From Pseudomonas brassicacearum subsp. brassicacearum (GTDB lineage: Bacteria > Pseudomonadota > Gammaproteobacteria > Pseudomonadales > Pseudomonadaceae): 64,000 bases of DNA. The notes beneath the pieces are model-generated. The model saw only the letters and a list, made by a program, of their open reading frames with translations, ran no database searches and was not told the DNA's origin. The translations under genes and the position numbers were made by a program. Location of the stretch: positions 682,001-746,000 of the forward strand of contig NZ_VZPJ01000001.1 in assembly GCF_008801605.1 (NCBI RefSeq), given 5' to 3'. Shown piece after piece: positions 27,053 to 36,780 of this stretch. Each line of letters starts with the position of its first letter. The stretch's first letter is position 1.

Positions 27053-28543
27053 ATGTCGCTTACCTGTCTACTTCCTGATACTACGGCTTTCATCCAGCGT
27101 GCCCCGCGCATGCTGATCGGCAGTGACTGGGTCGAGGCCGCCGACGGCCAGACCATGCCCCTGCACAACCCGGCCACCGGCGAAGTGCTGTGCGTGGTGC
27201 CACGGGCAACGCCTGCGGATGTCGACCGCGCGGTGCTTGCCGCCCGCCAGGCGTTCGACGATTCGGCCTGGACCCGCACCCGCCCCCGGGAGCGGCAGAA
27301 TTTGTTATGGAAACTCGCCGACCTGATGCAGCGCGACGCCGAGCTGCTGGCGCAACTGGAATGCCTGAACAACGGTAAAAGCGCGGTGGTGGCCCAGGTG
27401 ATGGACGTGCAACTGGCCATCGACTTCCTGCGCTACATGGCCGGTTGGGCGACCAAGATCGAAGGTTCCACTGTTGACGTGTCGGTACCGCTGATGCCCA
27501 ACGACCAGTTCCACAGCTTCATCCGTCGTGAAGCGGTGGGCGTGGTCGGCGCCATCGTCGCCTGGAACTTCCCGCTGCTGCTAGCCTGCTGGAAACTCGG
27601 CCCGGCCCTGGCCACCGGCTGCACCGTAGTGCTCAAACCCGCCGACGAAACCCCGCTGACCGCGCTGAAACTCGCCGAGCTGGTACTGGAGGCCGGGTAT
27701 CCCGAAGGCGTGTTCAACGTGGTCACCGGCACCGGCATCACTGCCGGTTCGGCGCTGACTCACAACCCGCTGGTGGACAAGCTGACGTTCACCGGTTCCA
27801 CCGCCGTGGGCAAGCAGATCGGCAAGATCGCCATGGACTCCATGACCCGGGTCACCCTGGAACTGGGCGGTAAATCGCCGACCATCGTCATGGCCGACGC
27901 CGACCTGAAAACCGCTGCGGCCGGGGCGGCCAGCGCGATTTTCTTCAATCAGGGCCAGGTCTGCTGCGCAGGTTCCAGGCTGTATGTACAGCGCAAGCAT
28001 TTCGACAATGTGGTGGCGGACATCAGCGACATCGCCAACGCCATGAAGCTGGGCAACGGTCTGGATCCGAGCGTCGAAATGGGCCCGTTGATTTCGGCCC
28101 GCCAGCAGGAGCGCGTCTACGGCTACATCGAAAAGGGCCGGGAAAGCGGTGCGACCATCGCCTGTGGTGGTGAGCAGTTCGGGCCGGGGTTCTTCGTCAA
28201 GCCGACGGTGATCGTCGATGTCGATCAGAAGCACTCACTGGTGCAGGAAGAAATCTTCGGCCCGGTGCTGGTGGCCATCCCGTTCGATGATGAAGCCGAT
28301 GCGTTGCGTATGGCCAATGACAGCCCTTATGGATTGGGCGCAAGCATCTGGTCGAATGATCTTGCAGCGGTACACCGGATGATTCCGCGGATCAAATCGG
28401 GCTCGGTGTGGGTCAACTGCCACAGCGCGCTAGACCCGGCTCTGCCATTTGGTGGGTACAAGATGTCCGGGGTAGGACGGGAAATGGGATTTGCGGCGAT
28501 TGAACACTACACCGAGCTGAAATCGGTGTTGATCAAGTTATAA
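27053..28543 (+). CDS. NAD-dependent aldehyde dehydrogenase, phenylacetaldehyde dehydrogenase type
   Basis: A 496-residue aldehyde dehydrogenase with the general-base glutamate in TLELGGKSP (about residue 268) and the catalytic cysteine in FFNQGQVCCAGSR (about 302). The NAD-binding GSTAVGKQI and the phenylalanine-rich C-terminal signature are normal. It resembles FeaB/PadA-type phenylacetaldehyde dehydrogenases and should oxidise the aldehydes released by QHNDH to acids. It is monocistronic, divergent from qhpA, behind a sigma-54 promoter and ahead of a strong terminator. The exact aldehyde, aromatic or aliphatic, cannot be decided here. Confidence 0.92.
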   Translation: MSLTCLLPDTTAFIQRAPRMLIGSDWVEAADGQTMPLHNPATGEVLCVVPRATPADVDRAVLAARQAFDDSAWTRTRPRERQNLLWKLADLMQRDAELLAQLECLNNGKSAVVAQVMDVQLAIDFLRYMAGWATKIEGSTVDVSVPLMPNDQFHSFIRREAVGVVGAIVAWNFPLLLACWKLGPALATGCTVVLKPADETPLTALKLAELVLEAGYPEGVFNVVTGTGITAGSALTHNPLVDKLTFTGSTAVGKQIGKIAMDSMTRVTLELGGKSPTIVMADADLKTAAAGAASAIFFNQGQVCCAGSRLYVQRKHFDNVVADISDIANAMKLGNGLDPSVEMGPLISARQQERVYGYIEKGRESGATIACGGEQFGPGFFVKPTVIVDVDQKHSLVQEEIFGPVLVAIPFDDEADALRMANDSPYGLGASIWSNDLAAVHRMIPRIKSGSVWVNCHSALDPALPFGGYKMSGVGREMGFAAIEHYTELKSVLIKL

Positions 28544-28602
28544 GGGCACGATTGAGCGAAGTTCGCTTGATTGATTCGCAACGACTTTTTGAATCGGCAG
28601 AC

Positions 28603-28638
28603 AATCTTGACGGGGAAATGTATTCCCCCGTCAAGATT
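28603..28638. terminator. Bidirectional terminator between the aldehyde dehydrogenase gene and qhpG
   Basis: AATCTTGACGGGG (28603-28615) and CCCCGTCAAGATT (28626-28638) form a perfect 13-bp stem with a 10-base loop between two convergent genes. Confidence 0.8.
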
Positions 28639-28642
28639 AACC

Positions 28643-29947
28643 TCAGGGTTTAAAGCCCTGAGCCAACAACCATCCTTTGATCATCCTGCCCTGTTCTACC
28701 GTCAACCCTGCCATTACCTGCTTCACGGGTTCCGAGCGTAAACGCCGTATCAACGGCGCCAGCTCAATTCCGTGAACATGCCAGACCCCCAAGGGTTGAT
28801 CTGCCGTAACCACCACTTCAGCCTCACTGACAAAACCATCGTCCAGTACGGGCGCACGCTTAATGCTGAGGGCACTGAAATCCGCCTCGGCATGGGCAAG
28901 TTCGATGTCAGGCCATTGTCGGCGGGCTTGCCAGAATGGCAACTGCGGCCATCTCTGCTCATCAATGTAAAAATCCCGGCCAATTCGTGCAAATCGTAAA
29001 AACAGTTGCTCCACTCGCCGCTGATGAAACCGCTGTGCCAACGCCGCCCGCTCAGGTTTACGCAACAATGTATTAATCACGGCTGGCGCTTGCAACGCGG
29101 AAGACAGCGATTGAAATATCCCGTTGCCTGACAATGGGTCTACCGCCATCGCTGCGTCCCCCACCCGTATCCAATGATCGCCGCACACCCGCGGGCTCAA
29201 AATTGCCGTGCTGCTGCGGGCGTGTACCTGCACATCGGTTGACGGCTCAGTACCAAAAAATGCCTGCGCCAACACCGAATTTCGGCGCTGATGACGACAG
29301 TAATCCAGCAGCTTCGCTTTGCCGGGCAAGTCAGTGCTGGCGACATCCACCGTCCATTGCCAGTAGCACTGACCATCGGCATGTCGTGCCATCCATGCCC
29401 AGCCGCCGGCCAGGCTTTCTACCGCACTGGCCGTAGCGCCCGGCACGCCTTGCCAACGATTCAGCAGGCTGATCGTTTCCGGTCCGCGCAGGCCTTTGCC
29501 GAGCGCCGGCGCCTGACGCCCACGAGCCTCCACTAAAAAGTCCACTCGTAGCGTTTCACGGCCCTCGATTTCGACCAGGTGTTCGGTCGCCGTGGTTCGA
29601 ACGCCTAACACGCGCCCCTCAATCAATTGGACTCCAGCCAAACGCAGATCCTCACGCAAACCTCGGTCGAAGCTCGGACGATCCAATAGAAATTCGATAT
29701 TCTGCGCGTGCTGCTGCCCGTTCCACACCACCTGACGCTGAGACGGCAAGGCCGAAGATGCCAGCGCTTGGTGTAGACCAGCACTGCGCAAGGCGTCCAG
29801 TACGCGCACTGAAACACCCTCCAGCGCCGCAAATCGGCGCCAATCACTGACCAATGTTACCTGATAGCCGAGGCGCTGCAGCCCCAAGGCAACCGTAGCA
29901 CCTGCCGGGCCCGCACCGAGAACTAAAATCATGCTCCCACTCGCCAT
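28643..29947 (-). CDS. qhpG: FAD-dependent monooxygenase QhpG
   Basis: A 434-residue flavoprotein. The dinucleotide-binding motif is at the N terminus (ILVLGAGPAGATVALGL), a second motif is DFLVEARGRQAPAL, and the FAD-ribityl motif is GDAAMAVDPLSGNGIFQSL. It matches QhpG, the flavoprotein monooxygenase that hydroxylates the tryptophan of the gamma subunit to make the quinone cofactor. It overlaps qhpE by 19 bases and is the last gene of the qhpR-F-E-G operon. Confidence 0.93.
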   Translation of the reverse strand: MASGSMILVLGAGPAGATVALGLQRLGYQVTLVSDWRRFAALEGVSVRVLDALRSAGLHQALASSALPSQRQVVWNGQQHAQNIEFLLDRPSFDRGLREDLRLAGVQLIEGRVLGVRTTATEHLVEIEGRETLRVDFLVEARGRQAPALGKGLRGPETISLLNRWQGVPGATASAVESLAGGWAWMARHADGQCYWQWTVDVASTDLPGKAKLLDYCRHQRRNSVLAQAFFGTEPSTDVQVHARSSTAILSPRVCGDHWIRVGDAAMAVDPLSGNGIFQSLSSALQAPAVINTLLRKPERAALAQRFHQRRVEQLFLRFARIGRDFYIDEQRWPQLPFWQARRQWPDIELAHAEADFSALSIKRAPVLDDGFVSEAEVVVTADQPLGVWHVHGIELAPLIRRLRSEPVKQVMAGLTVEQGRMIKGWLLAQGFKP

Positions 29948-30606
29948 TCAGGGCCGTAATAGCTGGCGTTTTCCCGCAGCCAGCCAATGACTTGATCATT
30001 GTTCGCATCAGGCTGTGCAATGAGAAATCCGGCTATATGACCGCTTAACGCTGCGCAGCCAAGACTGGCTCCAGATTGGGCGGGATTGCCTCCGCGACAA
30101 CACGCTGCAAAATCCGCCTGAGGGCTGTTAAGGCACGACCACTCCCGTTCGGCGCAACGAGCATCGCCCGTCACCCGCAGCACCCCCGGATAATTCGCCG
30201 GGAAGACGCCTTCACCCTGCGCGGGACTTGAGGCACACAGCAGAATGCCACGCGCCACCGCTGCTGCGCACGCATTGCGCAACAGCTCGCGGTCCTGGCG
30301 CAAGCCAAGACTCAGATTAATCAGACGCACGTTTTGAGCCACCAGCCAGTCAATCGCCTTAGCTATCTGCAAGGCACTTGTGACACCTCGCCGATCAAAC
30401 ACCTGAGCCACGCAAAAAAGTGCCGAAGGCGCACTTCGACTGAGGGCTTCGATTACCGCACTGCCGTGGCCGAGCGCGTCGTCGAGCGCATCGCTTTCGT
30501 CGACTGCATCAGCCAACAACGAGAAACGACGCGCGGAAATCACCTGCACTCGCTGTGTTGCCGAATGCCCGCTATCCACCACACCGATACGCAGCTCAGG
30601 CTTCAT
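29929..30606 (-). CDS. qhpE: Subtilisin-like protease QhpE
   Basis: A 225-residue minimal S8 protease without signal peptide, so cytoplasmic. The triad is visible: Asp11 in IGVVDSGH, His47 in ALGHGSAVIEAL and Ser181 in SGASLGCAALSGHIAGF. QhpE removes the 28-residue leader of the gamma subunit after cross-linking. I chose ATG 30606, which overlaps the end of qhpF by 11 bases; the upstream in-frame extension has no relation to the family. It is co-transcribed with qhpF and qhpG. Confidence 0.93.
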   Translation of the reverse strand: MKPELRIGVVDSGHSATQRVQVISARRFSLLADAVDESDALDDALGHGSAVIEALSRSAPSALFCVAQVFDRRGVTSALQIAKAIDWLVAQNVRLINLSLGLRQDRELLRNACAAAVARGILLCASSPAQGEGVFPANYPGVLRVTGDARCAEREWSCLNSPQADFAACCRGGNPAQSGASLGCAALSGHIAGFLIAQPDANNDQVIGWLRENASYYGPEWRVGA

Positions 30607-32317
30607 GTAACACCGTTTTAGACGTGAGCACGCCATCAAGTAATTCGAAACGCAAATCCGCATCGGCCAAGGTAGAGGGACGATGACTGATCAAGATCCG
30701 CGTGCGGCCGACAAACAGTTGATCAATGGCCTCGATAACTTCGCGCTCGGTGGTTTCGTCCACCGCCGACGTCGCTTCGTCCATCACCAGAATCAGCGGA
30801 TCCTGCAACAACGCCCGGGCAATAGCTATGCGCTGTTTCTGTCCACCGGACAACTGCTGACCGCTCTCGCCCAACGGGCTGTCGAGGCCTTCAGGCAGAG
30901 AGGCAATTAAGCTGTCGAGTTGCGCCAGCCGCGCCACTTCGGCTATGGCTTCGCGACTGGCGTCAGGAACCGCGTAGGCCAGGTTGTCCGCGAGGCTGCC
31001 ACGAAACAGGACAATATCTTGGCTGACCACGGCAATCCGCCGCCGCAGTTCAAGCAGGTCCAGCTCTCGCAGGTCAACATCGCCCAGCAATACCCGGCCC
31101 GATTGCGGATCATGATGCCGTTGCAACAGATCGATCAACGTCGACTTACCGACGCCGGAGCCACCGCTCAGAGCGACTTTCAAGCCATAAGGGATTCGCG
31201 CATCAATACCTCGCAACGTGCTCTGACGACCGGGATGGCTAAAGTGAACGTCGTCGAAACGCAGATCACCGAGGGTCGGTATCGGTTTCGCCATGACGGG
31301 GCTGACAACTGTGGGCTCTTCACCACGTAGCTCCATGACTCTCCCGAGACTGACCGTCATCCGCTGAATCGCTACGTACAGGCCGAGCAGGCTCTGGACC
31401 GGCCCGACCGCCATGCCCAAATAGGTCGAAAACGCGATCAGCGCCCCCAATTGCCACGTCCCCTGCACCACCCAATAACCGCCGATCAGAAATGCGCAGG
31501 CCCGGGACAATGAGGTCAGCGTGCCGGGAACCGCCTGGGTGAAAAACTCGGTGACTTGCAAGCGCAACAACTGGCTCATGTAGCCCTGCCCGAGCGTCTC
31601 CAGTCGGCGTGACTCCCGTTGCTGCTGTCCAGCCGACTGAATGAACTTCATCACCGGCAGGGTCTCGACCATGAACGACGACATGTCCGCCGAACGCTCG
31701 CGCAACTGCCGTACATCGCGTTCGACCTTACGACGCATCCATCGCAGCCAGAGTACATCGAGAGGGATCAGCACCACTACCAACAGCGAGAGTTTCCATG
31801 ACAGCGTCAGCAACATGGCGATGGCGCAGACAAGACCCACCACACTCGATACCGCTGAAAACAGTGAGTCAACGGCGAAGCGCTGAATCTCGGCGACATC
31901 ACCGTCGAGTCGCGACATCAAATCGCCGATCCGCCGCTGCCCGTAGAAGCTCGGCGACAGGGTTTGCAGGTGTCGGTAGACGTCGTCACGCAACGAGAAC
32001 AGAATCCGCCCGGAAAGTCGCGTATGCAGGTAACGATTGATGCCTGACAACACCGTTCCGAGTAGCCCCGCGACGATCATCAACCCCGCGATCAGCACCA
32101 GCATGGAAAAGTCGCGCGCCAGCAACCCATCATCGATCAGCAGTTTAGTCAGCCATGGTTGAACCAGCACCAGCATTGAGGCACAGATCGACAAGCCAAG
32201 CAGACCGATGATTGCCAACCTGTGAGGCCGGACAAAACTGTAGAGCCAGCTCAGCGCCGCTTGCAGAGCTTCAGGGTTTTGGCTGTCAATCAGCCGCACG
32301 ATCAGGCGCTGCATCAA
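30596..32317 (-). CDS. qhpF: ABC transporter (permease-ATPase fusion) QhpF
   Basis: A 573-residue half-transporter. Residues about 25-320 are a six-helix exporter domain, followed by an ATPase domain with Walker A (ALSGGSGVGKSTLIDLL), signature LSGGQKQRIAIARALL, Walker B ILVMDEATSAVD and a late His switch (ILISHRPSTL). In QHNDH loci this protein is needed for maturation and export of the modified gamma subunit to the periplasm. It overlaps qhpR by 4 bases (ATGA type) and qhpE by 11 bases. Confidence 0.93.
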   Translation of the reverse strand: MMQRLIVRLIDSQNPEALQAALSWLYSFVRPHRLAIIGLLGLSICASMLVLVQPWLTKLLIDDGLLARDFSMLVLIAGLMIVAGLLGTVLSGINRYLHTRLSGRILFSLRDDVYRHLQTLSPSFYGQRRIGDLMSRLDGDVAEIQRFAVDSLFSAVSSVVGLVCAIAMLLTLSWKLSLLVVVLIPLDVLWLRWMRRKVERDVRQLRERSADMSSFMVETLPVMKFIQSAGQQQRESRRLETLGQGYMSQLLRLQVTEFFTQAVPGTLTSLSRACAFLIGGYWVVQGTWQLGALIAFSTYLGMAVGPVQSLLGLYVAIQRMTVSLGRVMELRGEEPTVVSPVMAKPIPTLGDLRFDDVHFSHPGRQSTLRGIDARIPYGLKVALSGGSGVGKSTLIDLLQRHHDPQSGRVLLGDVDLRELDLLELRRRIAVVSQDIVLFRGSLADNLAYAVPDASREAIAEVARLAQLDSLIASLPEGLDSPLGESGQQLSGGQKQRIAIARALLQDPLILVMDEATSAVDETTEREVIEAIDQLFVGRTRILISHRPSTLADADLRFELLDGVLTSKTVLHEA

Positions 32318-34221
32318 GAACGCAATTGCTTGAGTTTACGATACAGCGTCGCTCGGCTGATTCCCAAGGTGTCGGCAGCAGCCGAGACATTCCCGTGGTG
32401 GGTGTCGAGGGACTGGCGAATCAGCTCCAGCTCATTCTTACGGATACTGCCGGACGGCGGCCGTTCGCTGGCGTTAAGTTCATCCAGCATGCTGTCGGGC
32501 AAATGTTCTAAAGTCAAAATGCTCTCGCCCGGCTCGCGCATGGCCAGCGCTGTACGTAAAACTGTCTCTAATTGCCGGAAGTTGCCTGGCCAATGATAGT
32601 CCAGCAGCAAACGATTCAGATCCTCGTCTAAAAATACATTCGGTGCATCAAGTCTGACCAACAACTGAGTCAACAGCAACGCAACATCGTCACGCTCGCG
32701 CAGGGTCGGGAGCATGACGCAGATGCCGTTAACTCTGTAAAACAAGTCTTCGCGAAACTGTTTGTCTTCCACTTGGCGTTTAAGGTCGCGGTGAGTGGCA
32801 CAAATCAGCGCTATGTCGATGCTCTGCTCTTCGCCGGCACCTAGCGGGGCCACTATGCGATCCTGCAAAACACGTAAGAGTCGCGCTTGCAAGGCCAGCG
32901 GCATGTCGCCGATTTCGTCCAGAAACAAGGTGCCGCCATGGGCCTGTTGCAAACGCCCCACCATACCGCCACGGCGAGAGCCAGTGAAGGCACCCTCCCG
33001 GTACCCAAACAGCTCCGACTCGATCAGTCCTTCCGGAATTGCCGCGCAGTTCACTGCCACGAAAGGCTTTTCGCAGCGGCTACCAGCCATGTGCAACGCG
33101 CGGGCGATAACCTCTTTGCCGGTGCCGGTTTCGCCCAACAGTAAAACTGGCAATTCATTAGCCAAGCCTTGACGGGCCATCCGCAAAGCGCGGGCATAAC
33201 GGGTATTAGTACCGGCCATAGATTCAAGTAGAGGTGGTGTTTTGGTGCCTTTAACGGTGCTGTGCGACGGGATGCTTATGGTGTTGGAGCGCTGCGGCGA
33301 ACGCAGAATTTTGTAAAAGAATTCACCTTTCGCGGTCTGCAGACTACCGACTCTACCCTGAGGCAACCTTGATAACAGCTGCACGCCATCAACGCCCAGA
33401 AACTCTTCACAACGCCTACCGATTAACATCGAACGTTCAGTATTGAGCAGTTGACACGCCTGGGTGCTGACCGCAAGAATTTGCCCTCCCAAGCTTACCG
33501 CCATCAGCCCCTGCCAGGATGATTCGAGATATTGGCGGCGGCAGTGAAACGCCAGGACTATTTCCTCTGGGTAGCTGCGGTTGAATACTCGACCTTCGAT
33601 CTGACTGACGGCCATAGTCAGCAGTGCAGTGCTCTCTTGAACGCGTCCAAGCGGCCCCTCGCGGGTCAAATCGAGCACGCCAAGGAGATTGCCTTGAGGA
33701 CAGTAAATCGGGACGGAAGAGCAGGATATTCCGTTTAGGCGGTCAAGAAAATGCTCGCCGCAATCAATCGTCATCGGACGGGCTTCGACTAGTGCGGTGC
33801 CCAGTGCGTTGGTACCGCGAACGGCTTCACTCCAGCACGCGCCGAGGGTGATGTCCTCCACGCTCATGCCTATACTCTCGAGGCGATCGACGCGACCTTC
33901 GACAGTCAGGATGGTCGCATCTGCATTGGCAAGGACAATCAGCCCTGTCTTGCCCTGACGCTCGGCCAGGTAGTCGATTACTGGCAGCGCGGCGTCAATC
34001 AGCACGCAGTTGGTAGCATTTAAATCCTCGACACTCGAACGGGATTGCTGCTCCAGTTCGTATCCATCATTGAAGGACACGCCATGTTCCACGCTACGTC
34101 GCCATGAGGCATCAATTTCAGCACGCAACAATCCATTGGGAATGACCCCATCGTGATGAAGCTTTTCGCGGGCCAAGTGGGCTTCGGGCCGAAGATTATT
34201 TATTATTGTTTTCTTGAGCAT
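32314..34221 (-). CDS. qhpR: Sigma-54 dependent (AcoR-type) activator of the amine dehydrogenase locus
   Basis: A 635-residue bacterial enhancer-binding protein. It has an N-terminal GAF-type sensor region, a central AAA+ domain with Walker A LLLGETGTGKEV (about residue 360) and the sigma-54 contact loop GAFTGS (about 410), and a C-terminal Fis-type helix-turn-helix (NVSAAADTLGISRATLYRKL). I chose the ATG at 34221 because GGAG lies 9 bases upstream; an in-frame ATG at 34275 lacks one. It heads the overlapping R-F-E-G operon and should activate the RpoN promoter at 27002. The regulator I recall for the Paracoccus locus is AraC-type, so the control differs here. Confidence 0.88.
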   Translation of the reverse strand: MLKKTIINNLRPEAHLAREKLHHDGVIPNGLLRAEIDASWRRSVEHGVSFNDGYELEQQSRSSVEDLNATNCVLIDAALPVIDYLAERQGKTGLIVLANADATILTVEGRVDRLESIGMSVEDITLGACWSEAVRGTNALGTALVEARPMTIDCGEHFLDRLNGISCSSVPIYCPQGNLLGVLDLTREGPLGRVQESTALLTMAVSQIEGRVFNRSYPEEIVLAFHCRRQYLESSWQGLMAVSLGGQILAVSTQACQLLNTERSMLIGRRCEEFLGVDGVQLLSRLPQGRVGSLQTAKGEFFYKILRSPQRSNTISIPSHSTVKGTKTPPLLESMAGTNTRYARALRMARQGLANELPVLLLGETGTGKEVIARALHMAGSRCEKPFVAVNCAAIPEGLIESELFGYREGAFTGSRRGGMVGRLQQAHGGTLFLDEIGDMPLALQARLLRVLQDRIVAPLGAGEEQSIDIALICATHRDLKRQVEDKQFREDLFYRVNGICVMLPTLRERDDVALLLTQLLVRLDAPNVFLDEDLNRLLLDYHWPGNFRQLETVLRTALAMREPGESILTLEHLPDSMLDELNASERPPSGSIRKNELELIRQSLDTHHGNVSAAADTLGISRATLYRKLKQLRS

Positions 34222-34502
34222 TCTGGTGAGCTCCGAGCTAATTCTTTCACCGTTCTGCGTCTGCTGACGCGGCACTTTTGTCTAAACATCGCGTTAACAC
34301 TAGCTCGATTGCAATGAAGTTGTTCATTTGCCGACCTTTTTGAACCGCCCGATCCGATCAAATGAATATTGCATGCTTAGCTTGCACCTCAGCTGCCAGG
34401 CATTCAAGCATTTCCACCCCGGACGCAGCTCGGCCCCTCACTCACCAGGCAATGGGCGCGCACTGAATACTGGTGTCAGCCTGGTTTCTGACCGAGACAG
34501 CT

Positions 34503-34525
34503 GCCGGGGCTTGCTAAGCCCCGGC
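34503..34525. terminator. Strong hairpin upstream of qhpR
   Basis: GCCGGGGCTT (34503-34512) and AAGCCCCGGC (34516-34525) make a perfect 10-bp stem with a GCT loop, in the gap between the qhpB remnant and qhpR. There is no clear T run on either side. It could isolate qhpR from leftward read-through. Confidence 0.5.
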
Positions 34526-34580
34526 AACAAGGAACTCAGTGCACCACCATCTCAGGCCAATTTATTACTAGTGGGCCTTT

Positions 34581-34921
34581 CTAACGAATGAATATCTGCG
34601 AAGTAACCAACGCCATGCCCCCTCTTGGCAAGCTTATATGCCTATCTGCTTCATGCTCACGGTATCGAAAATGGCGATGTCGTTTAGTGCGCCTGACAAA
34701 TAATTTTTGCTGCCGTTCTTATTAAACTAAATACAATAAAAAATCATCTAGGGTAGCCGCCTGCAGTAATTTTTTCTGCTTGATGTCGTACTTTGCCAAG
34801 CGATTTAGCACGTCAAACATCAGGTTCAGATCTTTAGGTGAACGCACTCCGCTGAAATAGAGTTCTATCCGATGGCCGACGTCGGTAGCTTAAGTCTTCC
34901 GTTTTTCAAGTCAACGCCAAG
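34581..34921 (-). pseudogene. Degenerate second copy of the qhpB 3' end
   Basis: About 340 bases align along their length with 22029-22365, the last third of qhpB. Shared blocks include CTAACGAATGAA at the stop, GCGAAGTAACCAACGCCAT and CTTGATGTCGTACTTTGCCA. The copy has many substitutions, small indels and in-frame stops (for example near 34725). The match continues about 20 bases past the stop. It has the same orientation as qhpB. It is a dead fragment left from a duplication or rearrangement of the qhp locus. Confidence 0.88.
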
Positions 34922-35003
34922 TGGCAACATCATACTCCCGGCCAAAGCCGCCTAACCAAGGCCGGGTACAAGACTACTTCCTGCCACCGCCCACTGACTT
35001 TTA

Positions 35004-36683
35004 TTACTGTTCAATATGCCGTATAGACTCACTTGGCAAATCCGCGGATTCATTTTCCCGAATCTTTTTTTTGTCTACTTTGCCAACGCTTGTCTTGGGT
35101 ATGTCGTCGACAAATACAAATTTTTTCGGTATCGCCCATTTAGTAATGCGACCGTTGTCGACGAATTGCAACAAATGCTGCTCAAGATCCGCCTGAGTGA
35201 GCTGGGATAATGGTGCACAAACGATCATGGCCATTGGTCGCTCACCCCACTGAATATCTGGAATTCCAACCACCGCAACCGACATGATGGCAGGATGCTC
35301 ACTGATCAGACTTTCTAACTCTAAGGAACTGATCCACTCGCCGCCAGTCTTGATCACATCTTTAATACGATCCTTAATCTCCAAAACGCCGTGCGCATCG
35401 ATAGAGCCGATATCACCAGTGTGCAGCCAGCCCCCCTCCCAAAGTTCTGCACCCTTTTCAGGGTCGTGCAAGTAGCCTTGAGTTAGCCAAGGCGCCCGCA
35501 CCACAATCTCACCTACCGACTCTCCGTTATGCGGCACGATTTGACCGTTGGAGTCGATTACCCTCATATCCACCATGGCCATGGGCACTCCGGTCTTAAT
35601 TCGAAGTGGAAGTTGCTCGTCCATCGGCAGGGCAAGTTCGTGAGGCCGTAGATAAGTACTGCTTAGCAACGGACAGGTTTCAGACATGCCATAGCCGGTG
35701 TGTACAAGCATGCCACGTTCGGCCGCTTGACTGGCTGCCCCAAGTGCTAACGCGCTGCCACCCAAGAGCAATTTCCAGCCACTAAAGTCAGTCTGGGCTG
35801 CTTCTGGGCAAGTCAGGATCATCTGTAGAACAGTTGGCACGCAGTGGCTGAAGGTGACCTTCTCCTCTCTATAGAGGCGCACAAGGGCATTGGGTTCATA
35901 CCGACCGGGGTAAACTTGTTTAACGCCCATCAATGTTGCCACATATGGCACCCCCCAGGCGTGCACATGGAACATTGGAGTAATTGGCATATAGACATCG
36001 TCAGAGCGAAGTATCGGTAGTCCTCGGTAGGCGCCAAGGGTGCCGACCGCGGCCAAGGTATGCAGGACTAGCTGGCGATGGCTAAAGTACACTCCCTTCG
36101 GTTTACCTGTTGTCCCTGTGGTGTAAAATACTGTAGCAACGGAGTTTTCATCAAATTCGGGAAAGTCGTAATCCACAAGGGATTGGGACAGCAACTGCTC
36201 GTACTCGCCCAATACTGGCAAACTCGTGACCTTGGCAGCGCCTTCGCTTAGCTGGATATAACCTTTTACGGAGCTCAATCCGCCATGTATCTGCTCGAGC
36301 AGCGGCAGAAAGTCATCATGTACCAGGACTAAATCATCTTCCGCGTGGTTCATCGTATACAGCACCTGCTCCGGAGACAGGCGAATATTCACCATATGCA
36401 GCACGGCGCCGATCATCGGCACCGCGAAAAAACACTCCAGATAGCGATGACTGTCCCAATCCAGCATCGCCACCGTGTCCCCAGCCTTTACTCCTGCGGC
36501 GGTCAACACGTTGGCCATTTGCCGAATACGTTTATTGAGCGTGCGATAGCTGTAGCGCAGCTTATCGGCGTAGACGATCTCCTGTTCTGCTTCATAGCGC
36601 TGCCCTGAGAGCAATAGGCTCTTGATAAGCAATGGATAGCTATATGCGCCTTGCGCAGGGGAAATTATTTTTGTTTTAACCAT
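35004..36683 (-). CDS. Acyl-CoA ligase (AMP-dependent, medium/long-chain fatty acid type)
   Basis: A 559-residue adenylate-forming ligase. The P-loop-like motif YTTGTTGKPKGVYFSH is near residue 189, the aromatic/ATP motif is GYGMSETCPLLS, the hinge is GWLHTGDIG with DRIKDVIKTGGEWISS, and the C-terminal catalytic lysine lies in PKTSVGKVDKKKIRE. It activates a carboxylic acid to its CoA thioester. The ATG at 36683 has GGAG upstream. It is transcribed after the acyl-CoA dehydrogenase gene (97 bases) in a leftward beta-oxidation group. Similarity points to AlkK-like medium-chain ligases; the precise acid is unknown. Confidence 0.9.
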   Translation of the reverse strand: MVKTKIISPAQGAYSYPLLIKSLLLSGQRYEAEQEIVYADKLRYSYRTLNKRIRQMANVLTAAGVKAGDTVAMLDWDSHRYLECFFAVPMIGAVLHMVNIRLSPEQVLYTMNHAEDDLVLVHDDFLPLLEQIHGGLSSVKGYIQLSEGAAKVTSLPVLGEYEQLLSQSLVDYDFPEFDENSVATVFYTTGTTGKPKGVYFSHRQLVLHTLAAVGTLGAYRGLPILRSDDVYMPITPMFHVHAWGVPYVATLMGVKQVYPGRYEPNALVRLYREEKVTFSHCVPTVLQMILTCPEAAQTDFSGWKLLLGGSALALGAASQAAERGMLVHTGYGMSETCPLLSSTYLRPHELALPMDEQLPLRIKTGVPMAMVDMRVIDSNGQIVPHNGESVGEIVVRAPWLTQGYLHDPEKGAELWEGGWLHTGDIGSIDAHGVLEIKDRIKDVIKTGGEWISSLELESLISEHPAIMSVAVVGIPDIQWGERPMAMIVCAPLSQLTQADLEQHLLQFVDNGRITKWAIPKKFVFVDDIPKTSVGKVDKKKIRENESADLPSESIRHIEQ

Positions 36684-36780
36684 GATCGCATCTCCAGGAT
36701 GGAATCCATTGAGTTTCAATAAGGACTTTACTAGCCCTAGCACAATGCCATGGACTTATATCGGCCAGCACCCGGAACGT

